This document shows, piece after piece, positions 1 through 11,479 of a DNA stretch of 64,000 nt. Location: contig WION01000003.1 of NCBI GenBank assembly GCA_015039365.1, positions 248,001-312,000 of the forward strand, in the 5' to 3' direction. A program made the position numbers and the translations under genes. This DNA is from Amanita rubescens (Eukaryota; Basidiomycota; Agaricomycetes; Agaricales; Amanitaceae). Each line of letters opens with the position of its first letter. The stretch's first letter is position 1. The notes beneath the pieces are model-generated. The model was given only the letters and a program-made list of their open reading frames with translations, was not told where the DNA came from and made no database searches.

Positions 1-1044
1 AGGCGCGAGGTATCTGACGCATGGTTAGTCCAGTATCCATGACGTAGCTCGCAAGGTGGATCATTTTTCGAGACATTGCCGAGTAACTGGACAAGATGTT
101 GATCGACCTATTCTTTTGTGAGCTAGTACGCCACTTGAAGCTCGATGCCACATACTGTGCAGAGAAATATTCCACCTGGAATGAATAGTGTTCAGTTCGG
201 TCTTCTCTTGTCATTAGAGTTGTATTGGTGTCTGCCGCAGACTGCCGGGCGGTGCCTTGCCAGAACTTGCTCCTCGATTTAATGCAGTCTAGAGAGCATG
301 CCCATTGACCTCAAGCCGATAGCGCCCTAATTGGTCATGGACCATACGACCAGCCGCAGTGCGGCCAAAGCTAGCCATTGGCAGGATTGCTGATGCGGAA
401 GTTCTGAGTGTGAAATGCAGCGTGGCGAAAGCCGCGATCGGTGGCCTTACACCAAAAACGAGGGTTTCCACGACCTTTCAAACTTACTCTTCTCTAGATG
501 GCTATAACCAACATACACGACTATCCTGACTTTGCTATCGGCATCTATGGGAGCATAAACTAGTATTCAATATTTTCAATCGCCCGCAAACACCTCTCAC
601 ATTCTGGCCCAGATTTCAAGCAGATTTTAAACGACAAACTGTCAATAGTCTAATCACCTAAGCAAATTTGGGGAGTCTCGTAGAGAAGGACAAGTGGTCA
701 AGGATATCTGGGCAATGGATAGACTGGTCCGACACTGCCGGGACATCTATCGATACCTTCCTTCGTCGCTCGTTCTGGTATGACCCTGGATTCTACGTCT
801 GGACTGAAGATCTGCGCCGTTTTTCCTATTTTAAGCAACCAACGCTATACTAAATCTGGCCCACAGTAAGCAGTCTCCTGTTGTTTCGGAATATCTGAAA
901 GAGCTACTTTTATTTCAGTCTTGTCTCGGATACGTTAATACAAGTTTGACGATGAACGGCGCCTGAAGAACCATGGCTATATCACAGCTTCATCATCGAT
1001 ATTATACCAAGCACAGCCGCAAACCTAGCACATAATGACCCTAT
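1..1044. other. Gene-poor left edge
   Basis: No supported gene. A 61-codon open frame at 668-853 lacks an ATG. Its last 17 residues (WTEDLRRFSYFKQ...) resemble the end of another short frame at 1824-2099 (WIEDLHRVSYFEQ...), so these may be relics of one duplicated sequence. Otherwise nothing is recognised. Confidence 0.4.
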
Positions 1045-1584
1045 CTAATGTTCAGCTCTAATGCCCTCCTCATCTGGTCTAATGGAAGCTTGCAAGACCA
1101 AGTCATCCAGCCATCTCCCAAACTTGAATCCCACGTTCTTCATATGCCCGACCTGCACAAATCCCCAACGACCATACCATTCACGAAGCTTATACCCTCC
1201 GCCCGGGCCCTCAACGTCTACTGCCACGATACACAATACTTCCCTTATGTCAGTCTTCTTGAGCTCGTTCATCAGCTCGTTCATCAGGAGCGTCCCAACT
1301 CCCCGCTCTCGCCAATCATGATGGACATATATAGACAGTTCCGCAGTATGTCTGTATGCCTTGCGTCCAGGCCACAGGTACCCCACTGCGTAGCAATACC
1401 CGATAACCATCTCGTTTTCTATTACTACGATAAAAGGAAGGCCTCTATCGCGAACACTGCGATATGTATCAAGCAGTGGTGATGGATCCAACGGAAGCTG
1501 CTCTGTCCGGAACGTCGCAACGGCATTGGCAATGTAATGGTTTAGAATGGAGGTGATCTGGGGGATATCGTCCAGAATTCGCAT
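1045..1584 (-). CDS. GNAT N-acetyltransferase, phosphinothricin acetyltransferase-like
   Basis: A 179-aa GNAT-fold protein expected to move an acetyl group from acetyl-CoA to an amino group, probably of a small molecule. The acetyl-CoA loop is visible as HHDWRERGVGTLL near residues 88-100, and the C-terminus has the PAT-family signature GFxxVGHMKNVGFKFGRWLD. Length matches bacterial and fungal PAT-like enzymes. The gene is a single exon. The frame begins at MRILDDIPQI, a few residues shorter than usual; a short upstream exon ending at a TAG acceptor near 1594 is possible. The substrate cannot be told: members of this family act on amino-acid analogues, methionine sulfoximine and others. Confidence 0.85.
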   Translation of the reverse strand: MRILDDIPQITSILNHYIANAVATFRTEQLPLDPSPLLDTYRSVRDRGLPFIVVIENEMVIGYCYAVGYLWPGRKAYRHTAELSIYVHHDWRERGVGTLLMNELMNELKKTDIREVLCIVAVDVEGPGGGYKLREWYGRWGFVQVGHMKNVGFKFGRWLDDLVLQASIRPDEEGIRAEH

Positions 1585-2778
1585 CGCGGGCGACTAGCAT
1601 GGATTTGGGATCTTCGGCGACGCTGACGACTCGTCGTTGAGATGTGGGGCCGATTATCTACCCTTGTGGAATCAAGATACCGGATACATCAGCCGACAAT
1701 CGTGGTATCTCGATCGGACCGCGGGCTGCCCACTCCCTTAGCTTGCTTCTTTGCTTCTAACCTTCGAGGAATGCACAAAACCTCAGAGTCTCTTATCGCC
1801 TGATTTCTGATTGTTCTCTTACGGTGGATCCCTCCGCGTATTGCACTCCCCTTGGCGCTTTCTCTTACATCAATCCCGTCATTGCCCTTGTCGCTTGCCA
1901 GTGGCAATCCGACCGAGTCCTACCAAACTTTGAAATTTTGGAAAGAAGAGCCAGATATTGTGATTATCTTCTTGTCGAGACGTTCCTCGGTACCTTTCCT
2001 ACTCCTCTCGTTACAACACTGATCGATGAGTCATCCAGATCGAGATGGATCGAGGATTTGCACCGTGTTTCCTATTTCGAGCAACAGATGCCCTACTAGT
2101 GCTAGTGAGCCCGGTTGAATGAACGGCATTTTCATTTCCTGTTTCAGGTCATTCACACGTGTGGTGGATATTGCCGGAAAGGCGCCCATTGAACATTCAA
2201 CGATCGAATAGAATGGGAAGGCGCCTGAATCCGTCACCCTGATTAAAAGATTTCAGTTGACTCAATATAGTCACACTTTCAGATGATGCAATACGCAGGA
2301 CAGCCTACTAGCTTTCAGGTCGTCCAGCTCCCAAATGTGGATGTCCCATTTCCCAGGTACTCAACTTGCACGGTTCCCTAACGACGACACCAATCGCACC
2401 GTAGTACCACCTGCACCCTTATCGATCCCATGCCTGCTTAGAGTTCCGTAGTGCGTATGTCTGTCGACTTTATACTTAAACAACTATGCATCAAATTTCT
2501 CGCGACTGTCTGCCTCTCTTCCTGGACTTCGAGGGTCAAGCAGCGGGTCAAGCAGCAGGTTGGATATCTACCTTGTATAATCAAGGTACAAAATATCTAC
2601 AGTCATGGACAATCGTAGTATCTCACTCAAGTAGAGCAAATCGTAAAATTAAGGAAAAAATAACAATCCCCTAGAAAGTATGATGAAGCATAAATGATAC
2701 GGTATGATATGTTGCTGTGATAAGGAGGGAGACGATGCAGGACAAACGAACGACCGACCAAAAATCTATAAACAAAAC
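1585..2778. other. Intergenic DNA with degenerate repeats
   Basis: No gene supported. The stretch near 1655-1715 upstream of the GNAT gene (TATCTAC-CTTGT-AATCAAG...GACAATCGTGGTATCTC) recurs in diverged form near 2566-2631, suggesting an old local duplication. A 12-bp tandem duplication (GGTCAAGCAGC type) lies near 2535-2558. Confidence 0.4.
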
Positions 2779-4071
2779 CTAGAATGATAATGACCGTCGC
2801 AAGCCGGACGAAACCGGCGGCTCGGGTTTCTTGTCGTTAACTTCAACCTTGGTTCGCTCGCTACTTCGAGTTCTCAAGGGATTCACAAAACTTCTTCCGC
2901 TGTTTGACTTGGCCAGTGCTGGTGAGGTATCCTTTGGCTTGGACTGCGTCCTTATTCGGCTCCATGGGTACTTCTTGCGCGTCGCATTGTCCAAGTCGGG
3001 AGTACTAGGCGGTAGTTCCTTCCCGCCTACCTCCTCCCAAGAAAGTGTTCCGCCTGATTCCTCGTCGGTAGAACCGATACCAACTGGCTGCTTCTCTATC
3101 GAGAGTTGCTCTATCTCTAGCGACGGCAAGGAAGGGACGTCTGATGCTCGTGATGACTCGCCGGAACCTTCTGCCTCCTCCAAATTTGTTCTATCCTCCG
3201 GCTTGGCGTTCTCCTTGTCTTTGGCTTTCTTCTCCTTATCCTCCCCTTTTGCAGATTTGTCTTTGCCCTCCCTGTGAGCCACCTTTTGCCACAGCTGCTT
3301 CCCAGCATCCTTCACGATCTTTCCAAATACAGCCAACGGATCCTCATACGGCTCTCCGTTTTCATCCACGTCAGAATAGTATCCATTTCCCTCCCGCTCG
3401 CTTTCCCATGCCCGAGCGAGGCGTTGTCTTTGCTCTTCCATCTCTTCATCCGTCCACATTGGTGTAGAGACGGGATACTGCTGTGGGCCGCCCTCCAAGA
3501 CAGCCGCCCTCCGCCGCCGGACCAGCCGAGAACGTGCGGCAACACCTAACGGCATCCCGCGCCTTTTCCTAGGACCTAGGTCGGGGAGTGGAGCAAATTT
3601 GACATTTAATCGTTGCTCCCTCAGTGTCTTTTCGTCTCCTTGTTCTGAAGATATCATAGACGCTCGTCTCCCGGGATTGATAGTGGAGTCTCGGTTGAGC
3701 GATTCAACAGAGCTTGTCCCTTCAGGGGTGGTTTCGTCGCAAGGTGTGGAACTGGAGGTTGTTATGGATGAAGTTCTCGAAGATGATGATGGTGAAAAGG
3801 CAGAAGGGGAGAGGGAGTCTCTTTTAGAAGGTGTAATAAGGATGCTTCTTCTCGTCGGGGCATTACTGCCGATGAGCATTGTAATGCAAGCTGTGTCTGA
3901 AGGCGATGTGCTGCGGGCTGTCCACTCCGGCGCAACATCTTCTTTTGGCTCCACGATAATTGTCGTCATCTGTGCCCTCGCGGGAGCACCATTAGATGGA
4001 GCCATGTCGTGGTCAGAGAACAAAGAGGCGCCAAGGTGAGGTATGCCATCGATTAAATATCCAGTGGCCAT
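2779..4071 (-). CDS. Intrinsically disordered protein, unknown function
   Basis: A 430-aa protein from one exon. I start it at the ATG of MATGYLIDGI; the frame runs two codons further upstream but only to a TTG. The N-terminal ~140 residues are Ser/Thr/Pro-rich and low complexity. A basic, better structured-looking middle follows (PRKRRGMPLGVAARSRLVRRRRA, then an acidic segment DENGEPYEDPLAVFGKIVKDAGKQLWQ around residues 170-270). A Lys/Glu-rich coiled stretch (EDKEKKAKDKENAK) and another Ser-rich tail follow. No catalytic motif, signal peptide or membrane segment is visible. The sustained open frame and coherent composition argue for a real gene; I do not recognise a family. Confidence 0.75.
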   Translation of the reverse strand: MATGYLIDGIPHLGASLFSDHDMAPSNGAPARAQMTTIIVEPKEDVAPEWTARSTSPSDTACITMLIGSNAPTRRSILITPSKRDSLSPSAFSPSSSSRTSSITTSSSTPCDETTPEGTSSVESLNRDSTINPGRRASMISSEQGDEKTLREQRLNVKFAPLPDLGPRKRRGMPLGVAARSRLVRRRRAAVLEGGPQQYPVSTPMWTDEEMEEQRQRLARAWESEREGNGYYSDVDENGEPYEDPLAVFGKIVKDAGKQLWQKVAHREGKDKSAKGEDKEKKAKDKENAKPEDRTNLEEAEGSGESSRASDVPSLPSLEIEQLSIEKQPVGIGSTDEESGGTLSWEEVGGKELPPSTPDLDNATRKKYPWSRIRTQSKPKDTSPALAKSNSGRSFVNPLRTRSSERTKVEVNDKKPEPPVSSGLRRSLSF

Positions 4072-5453
4072 TTTCAATCGATGTGAAATGCGTGAATTAA
4101 AAGCTGGTGTTAATTCCCCGAAGTTTTGAGTCCAAACTTTATGTTTGGGAGGGAGAAATTAGGAGATGAGGTTGCCTTCAGAAAAAATCAGTTGCGGGAT
4201 TCTAGTCAAGACTAGGCTGTAGACTGAACCTAAATTTGCCCTTTTAGTTAAGTAATGCGATGTCGCGCCTGATCTTGTATGCGGTCGACTCGTCAGCGGA
4301 AAGAATGATCGATGAAACGGACTTGAATATTTGAATAATAAGAAATGAGGGTGATGCCTGTTGTTTATTTATTTTAAGCAGGTGGAGTTGCGTCGGGTCG
4401 TGCGTGGGAGCTATTCACCACCCTCGCGGGCAGCTTTTCTAGGGTAATTGGGGAAGGGGACTGCAAGCGAATTGATGCAGGTTTATTAATCAAAGTCTTG
4501 AAAAACCTGCAGGTCTGATGCTCAGTGGGAAGATTAATGAAAAATATAGCTGACGACCAAGCGCTAGCCGGTAAGGTCCTAAGGACCGTAAAGGAATAAA
4601 GGGATTGCGCTCGAGGGCAAGGCAGTGACAGATAAAAAATGAATTCCCCAATTGTTACCATGTTTATCTTCGTGACATGCGATCAAACCCCCTCACAACA
4701 AATTAATCTCACCTTGTTCTCGTCTGGCGTCCGTCACAAGGCGCTAAACTGTAGCAGTGCAAGCGATGGGGAGGCTGATGGGGAACGGAGGGGTCAGTGG
4801 GAGCGGATAAGTTCTTTATCTTATTATATAGGGATATGTTCCTTTCCGGGGGATTCGCATCTGACAAATAAAAACGTTATACTGACAGGTGTGCAATTGC
4901 TTTCCTTATGGCGCATAGCGCGGGCGTGGTGCGGTCCATGCTCACTTTAGGCTTCTTGCGGCATGTCATACTCTTACTTGGGTATCACGGAACATCCGCT
5001 GACAGATCCGGACATATATCTTTGGGAGCATACTGGTGCGGTTACATACGTAGAAACAGGAGCCACGAGCTCATACTCTACGCAAGCAAATATATAATAT
5101 GGCGGCAATACTTGGCTGATCCGTCTGCATCATTACGAACCTGGATATGGCTCGTGGGCTTGTAGAGCCGGCATATCATTTTTGCGCCAAGAGCTTCTTT
5201 TCGCGGAAATAGTCAGGTGAGAATATTGAATGTGGGGGGTAGTCTGATTGTCCGAATCGAATGCTCGTCCAAGAAAGACTGCGATCAATGCCGATGTCAA
5301 GACAGAGGGCCGCTCGAGGCAAAGACGCAAGCCAGAGGCACGACACATCTCTGCGTCGCGCCCGGCACACGGGCCAGACAACTGGTCCCTCAGTGGCAAT
5401 CCTGCTGGGGTCGTAGGCTCGTCGCTTCCTTGACTAATGAACCATCGTCTGGA
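4072..5453. other. Intergenic region between two minus-strand genes
   Basis: About 1.4 kb lying upstream of the disordered-protein gene and downstream of UPF1. It should hold the promoter of the former and the terminator of the latter. Short open frames at 4374-4661 and 4639-4950 overlap on opposite strands, show no domains and are treated as chance. Nothing else is seen. Confidence 0.4.
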
Positions 5454-8400
5454 TCAGAATACCGTTACGCCAGCCTGCGTGCCGCTATACTGCGACTTCA
5501 AGTCATCCAAATCGGCGGATTCATCTTGGCTCTTGTAATCGTATTGCGACACACTACCAATATCGCTCGTGCCAGCAACAGACGAGGATCCAAAAGATCC
5601 GCGACGGCGTATTCGATCGCTTTGCGAAAACGTCATGTTGACGCTGCTTCCGCTATCATTGATAACACTGCCAGTGTCAGCGGAACTGTGACCAGCATCT
5701 TGCGAGACGATCGAGGAAGCATATCCGTATGCACTACGCTTAATACCATTCGATCCCCGAGAGGAACCAGGTCCGTAGGGCCCTGGGGCACCGAACATAG
5801 GAAGACCTGATGCATAAGTGGCCTGGGAACGCAAGGACTGGATGTCGGGTGGTATATAACCGAGTGCGTCATGTGTCCGGTAAAAGCTGGGATCGAAGCG
5901 GCTGGGCGTGCCAGAGCGGCGGGCTGCCATAGCTATCGACAATTATGAGTCATTACAAGCGTGAGATCGTCGGAAAAACTTACGATCCATCATCACGGTG
6001 CTGGGGGCCGGAGCAAGGTAATCTCGTGCATTCGTTTCGTGGCGTCTGAATTGGTCCGTAGATTTAACTAAGGACTTCTTCGGCTTGCTGAACTGTATCA
6101 TGCTCGGCTGCAAATTGTTGAGAGGACCTTCAACCAAGCATGATTTCTCCTTAAAGTGCGTCAAGAGGTAATGCCATAACGGATGCTGAGGGTATGGTTA
6201 CATTCTGTTGTTGGCGTTGATGAAGCACTACTTACCTTGCTAAGGACTTTCGGATTCCCGAGAATGACGACCCCGTACTTGGCCCGAGTCAGGGCAACAT
6301 TGAGACGTCTAGGGTCATTCAAGAAGCCGATTCCTTGATGTTCGTTGCTCCTGACGCAACTCAAAATGATGTAATCTTTCTCCCGTCCCTGAAACGCGTC
6401 AACGGAGGCAACTTCGATTTCTTTGTATAAATCTTTCTTCAAAGAACCATTGAACTGCATATAGTTGACAACATATGAACGTTGGCCTTCGTATGGCGTG
6501 ACGATACCAATCTGCGCTGGAACGACTCCCGCCTTGAAGAATTTGGTGACAATCTTTTCGACATTTGATGCTTCAGTCCTGTTCAAGAACGAAGTGCCAC
6601 TGCTCGAGATCTCTTCTTGGCCCAAATTCTGATAGAAAAACATAGGAGCGTCCGGAACAGGCCAAGGGAAGTCAACATTTTTTCTGAGGCGCTCGGGAGC
6701 TGTGACACCATTCTGTAAGCTCCCTTCATAGAACATATTCGACGGGAAGTCAGATAAGCAGGGATGCATGCGGTATTGGACTTGAAGACGAATGGGCCTG
6801 TTTCCAAGGACAACTAATCTCTCGAAAAGAGATTGCGTCAAACCAGCTCGGGCAGCTTTCTTGTTCATGATAACAGGACCTAGTTGTTGGTGGTCGCCAA
6901 CTAGAACAACTTGCTTACATCCCATAACCAAAGGTATCATACACTCTAATACCAAAGTTAGCATCAATCGCAAGAAAGCCGCAGTTACATGCCTGGTTCC
7001 GCAGCCTGAGTAGCTTCATCAATCAGCACAGTCCTGAACTTGAACTTGCTCAACCTTGGATCCCCGGCACCGACGCACGTGCAGCATATGACATCCGCAG
7101 CGCCTAGAATCTCCCTCTCGCATTGGCGAATCAATGTCTTGTACTTCCTCTCATCGTTGCTACTCAACTCTCCTTGCTCATTCTTTAGTTGGATGAGTTT
7201 TTGAAGCTCGACGTGCGTTGTGCTATTAGCAACTTGCTGGTGAAGCGTCAAGAATGCAACACTCGAATCCAGTGCTTCGCGCGATTTGGCCGTAAGGCGA
7301 ACCACCTTTAGCCCAGTGGAGTGTATCTTCTCCGTAAGTTGGTCAACGGCAACGTTGGATGGTGCGCAGACCAAAACTTGGCCGGGGTTCATCTTGGCGA
7401 GATGGTACACAGTGGAAGCAGAGGTAACGGTTTTACCGGTACCCGGAGGTCCTTGGATGAGACTGAGAGGTTTCTGCAAGACGCTTTTCACAGCGTACAT
7501 CTGTGAATGATTGAGCTCTGGAAGTCCCGGAGCCGAGAATCGCTTTGGCATCTGGGTGCGCAAGACCTGAGGCTCCAATTCATGGCCAAGAAGTTTGTGA
7601 TACTGAAAACAACGTTGGTGAGTTCTCGTACGTGCAAGCAGAATGAACTCATTACGCACTATGTACCCGCTAACGCTCTTTTCATCGACTGCAAAGGTCT
7701 TCATGGCGAGTTGCATACGATCGAAACTCGTGGACTTCCAAACGAAGTCAGCAATGAATCCATGGGTGACATCGGTCGGGACTCCATCGGTCCGCCTCAA
7801 CTCAAGCGCAATCTCGTCCGATACATCTGCAAAATGAATGAGTAATCACGATATATGCAATGATGATCAACATACTGTTAGGTATCTTTATAACATGACC
7901 AACCCCTTCCCAAGGCTTGTGCAATTCTCCTGAATACCTGAGGCGCAGTTCATCGCCGACAGCAAGTCGAACTTCGCCGCTTTCCAACTTGGGGAGACAG
8001 AACCAGGCAACGCGTTTCTGGTTTAAACCGATATCCCATCTGACGGTTATATCTGTTTGCGTTTGACTTTCTTTGAGCTTTTTGTCATAGTCTGCCTCAA
8101 TCTTGACAAGAGGACCAAAAATATTCTGGTATTGGTAAGCATCTTCGTAGCGCAGAATGACACTTTGAGGTTCATCGTCAACTCCAGGCTTTTCTAGATC
8201 TTCCAATGTGGCATTCGCGTTTTCTCGCCACATGTCCTCGAGGCGATTGATTTGAGCAAAGGAGATTTGGCGGGAGCGCAGCTGCTCCTGCTCGCTGGGA
8301 GGCTTGACCAGCCAAGATAGGAAGGAGCGATCGTCAATGAGAGGAGCCCAAAGCGAAGCATTCCATGAAATATCCTTCGATATAGCGGCGCATGGTTGAC

Positions 8401-9030
8401 TGTTCAAATAATAAGGAAAGATGTATGATAATGCAGCATGCATATACATACCGGCACAGCAGAACGACGACGGTATCGCTCTTCGCAGGAATGAATCCCA
8501 ACATAAAGACGTTCTTACTTCCACAATTATAACATTCGGGCGTTGTCTCTCCCAGCGGGCTCTCGGCGTGCAAAATAACTTCTTTGTGTTTAGAGCGGAC
8601 AAGGTGATTGACGATGTGCGACGCTGAGGTGTTGCCCCTGGAATTACAGAACCATTTGGAACATATCAAACATTTCACAACGGATGCTGGAGAATGGATG
8701 CCACAGTAGCTGACCTGGGGCGTTAATAAATCCTACAAGCTCGACATATGACACTGACCTGCAAGCATGAGGCGGCAAATCAACAATACCCTCCTCCTTG
8801 AGATCGTCGAGAACTGCATCAAAATCCTCATCAATTGTAGCAACACCTGTGTTAAGGCCAATCCCGTTGCTGTGGGATACAGTGTCTGACATAGACAAGC
8901 TAGACAAATCGATGTTTGAGACCGTATCTTCCCTGGTGTTGTCCGTATAGACAGAAGAGTTGTCGTCGATGACGCTCATCCCGCCATACGCGGACGAATT
9001 CTCGTACTGAAAGTTATCGAATGTGTCCAT
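5454..9030 (-). CDS. UPF1: UPF1/NAM7-type RNA helicase of nonsense-mediated decay
   Basis: ATP-dependent superfamily-1 RNA helicase that senses premature stops with UPF2/UPF3 in the cytoplasm. At least eight exons. Start at [13 protein letters not shown]. The Cys/His-rich UPF2-binding domain begins at [16 protein letters not shown] (about residue 88) after a short intron. The 1B domain contains [15 protein letters not shown]. The helicase core has Walker A GPPGTGKT (7440s), the DEAT box [11 protein letters not shown], motif [13 protein letters not shown], motif [12 protein letters not shown] and motif [13 protein letters not shown]. The C-terminal tail is Gly/Ser-rich with several SQ/TQ dipeptides ([22 protein letters not shown]), as in animal UPF1 where SMG1 phosphorylates them. 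One 54-nt intron (GTGCGT...TTTTCAG after SVSGYI) has no stop and a length divisible by three, so it can be mistaken for coding sequence. Start codon lies ~120 bp from a tRNA gene. Confidence 0.95.
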
Positions 9031-9153
9031 GATGTTGAAGGAAACAACGAGGTCGCTGTAAACGTTCTGCACTGCTCTTCTTTCAGTTTCGGCAGCTCGG
9101 CAGATGACTCAGGGTCACTTTCGAACTCCGATCAAGGCACAACAAAAAATGAA

Positions 9154-9226
9154 TGGGGGCACCGCGGATCGAACGCGGGACCTTTAGAACTTCAGTCTAC
9201 TGCTCTCCCAACTGAGCTATGCCCCC
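9154..9226 (-). tRNA. tRNA-Phe (GAA), intronless
   Basis: A 73-nt cloverleaf reads on the minus strand: 7-bp acceptor GGGGGCA/TGCCCCC, D arm GCTCAGTTGGGAGAGC, anticodon loop CTGAAGT giving GAA, variable AGGTC, and T arm CCGCG-TTCGATC-CGCGG, followed by discriminator A. The anticodon stem has one mismatch at its outer pair. Internal A and B boxes are canonical. It sits between the divergent UPF1 and ELP3 genes. Confidence 0.95.
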
Positions 9227-9317
9227 AACATAACATGAGTAGCACAGAAACACTGATGAGAGTTAGATACAGACCTAATCCTCACAAAGAGTGCATCTAA
9301 TCTTTTCAAGAACCGTC

Positions 9318-11479
9318 ATGGTGCAGAGATCCAAAACAGATGGTCTGTCTAACCATTTTTCTGCATAGTCGTACATTAATCAGATTTCATAGGACCATCG
9401 CAAGTCGAGCAGCTTCTGCGAGTCACATCCGGAATCGCCGCAGAACTCATTAAAGCCTACGATAGTAATGAAACCGTTTCGCTGAACGAAATTCGCGCAC
9501 GGATAAGCAAAAAATATGGCTATGGCGGTGTCCCAAGATTGGTTGACATCATTAGCGCAATTCCGGATGAATACAAGAAAGATTTGCTCCCAAAGCTAAG
9601 GGCAAGACCAATAAGGACGGCCAGCGGTGTGAGTGGCTAGGCTCACTGAGCTCAAACGTTGTTTAGTGATTCTTGCAGATCGCCGTCGTGGCAGTTATGT
9701 GCAAACCGCATCGGTGTCCACATATTGCCATGACCGGGAATATATGCGTGTGCGTATTCATCAAGTCGAGGAGAACGACGTCTAACGATCGTCGTAGCTA
9801 TTGTCCAGGAGGTCCAGACTCGGACTTTGACTACAGCACACAAAGCTACACGGGCTACGAACCTACTAGTATGCGAGCAATTCGAGCACGTTACGATCCG
9901 TATGAACAGACGCGAGGGCGAGTTGAGCAGTTGAAGAGCTTGGGCCATAGTGTGGATAAGGTATGTTGCTCCAAGATTATACTTCTTTTTATTAATATGC
10001 TCAGGTCGAATTTATCATCATGGGAGGAACATTCATGAGCATGCCTGAAGATTATAGATCAAAATTTATTGCACAACTACATAATGCCCTGTCCGGTTAT
10101 ACAGGAACAGACGTAGACGAGGCAGTGCGGTAAGATTCAATTATATCACTACGAACTGCAGCTTACCTCAAGATCTTAGTTTCTCGGAACAAAGTCGATC
10201 AAAAGCTATCGGCATTACGATCGAAACGCGTCCAGATTATTGTCTTCGACCACACCTGAGGTAGATGCATACACCTGGTATTCTTGCTCTCTTAACGACG
10301 GTCTTTTTCTAGTCAAATGCTTAGGTACGGATGTACGCGGCTTGAAATCGGTGTGCAATCTGTGTACGAAGATGTTGCTCGAGATACAAACCGCGGACAT
10401 ACTGTACGTGCCGTGTCAGAGTCATTCCATCTTGCAAAAGATGCTGGATTCAAAGTGGTTGCGCATATGATGCCCGACCTGCCAAACGTCGGAGTAGAAC
10501 GTGACCTGGAACAATTTAAAGAATACTTTGAAAACCCTGCGTTCAGAAGCGATGGTCTCAAAATTTACCCAACACTTGTTATCCGTGGTACCGGTCTTTA
10601 CGAACTTTGGCGCACCGGAAAATACAAAAACTATACGCCCAATGTCCTAGTGGACGTCGTAGCACGCATATTAGCCCTTGTTCCACCATGGACGCGAGTG
10701 TACCGTGTGCAGAGGTTTGTTCACGTACGCTGCATCGCCTGAATGCTACTGAGAAAGGGATATCAGAGATATACCGCTGCCTCTCGTCACCAGTGGATGC
10801 GAAAATTCTGGAAACCTCCGCGAGTTGGCTCTGAATAGGATGAAAGACTTTGGTGCCGTTTGTCGTGACGTTCGATTCCGTGAAGTCGGGGTAGGTTTGT
10901 GTGTTTCTCGGCATTTTACGTTATTGATCGCATTTCAAGATACATGAAATCCACCACAAAGTGCGACCCGAGTCAGTGGAGCTCCTTAGACGAGACTACA
11001 CTGCAAACGGTGGATGGGAGACGTTCATATCGTACGAAGATCCAGAACAGGACATTCTCGTTGGGCTGCTACGTCTTAGAAAATGTTCAGAGGAAGGTAC
11101 TTTCCGCCCCGAGCTGGTCAGGACGGAGAAAGGTGGCTGCAGCATAGTCCGGGAATTACATGTGTATGGGACTGCAGTACCTGTGCATGGACGAGATCCA
11201 ACCAAGTTCCAGCACCAGGTATACCGTCCCTTTCATTCTTTCCAGCACGTCTGACAACACCGATTGCAGGGATTTGGCACAATGTTGATGGAAGAGGCTG
11301 AGAGAATTGCGAGGGAAGAGCATGGAAGTGTAAAGCTCGCCGTCATATCAGGTCAGTTCGATTGTGCTGTTCTGTGTTGGAGTTCTAATGTCCTCATTTC
11401 AGGTGTCGGAACGCGAGATTATTACAGAAAGTTGGGATATGAATTGGACGGTCCATATATGAGCAAATCACTGGTGTGA
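9318..11479 (+). CDS. ELP3: Elongator complex catalytic subunit (radical SAM/tRNA acetyltransferase)
   Basis: Catalytic subunit of Elongator, which adds the carboxymethyl-type group to wobble U34 of tRNAs. The radical-SAM iron-sulfur motif appears as C-x9-C-x2-C in [14 protein letters not shown], followed by [20 protein letters not shown]. The C-terminal KAT/GNAT domain contains [20 protein letters not shown] and ends [14 protein letters not shown]. About nine introns of ~45-60 nt; splices that restore the family sequence include [11 protein letters not shown] and [21 protein letters not shown]. Start chosen at MVQRSKTDG, which needs a first intron at 9343-9392; the N-terminus is the least certain part. 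Total ~545 aa, the normal length. The sequence is close to the yeast protein throughout. Confidence 0.95.

Noticed and set aside
1048..1482. 144-codon plus-strand frame opposite the GNAT gene
   Set aside because: Antisense shadow of a clear acetyltransferase; no domain of its own.
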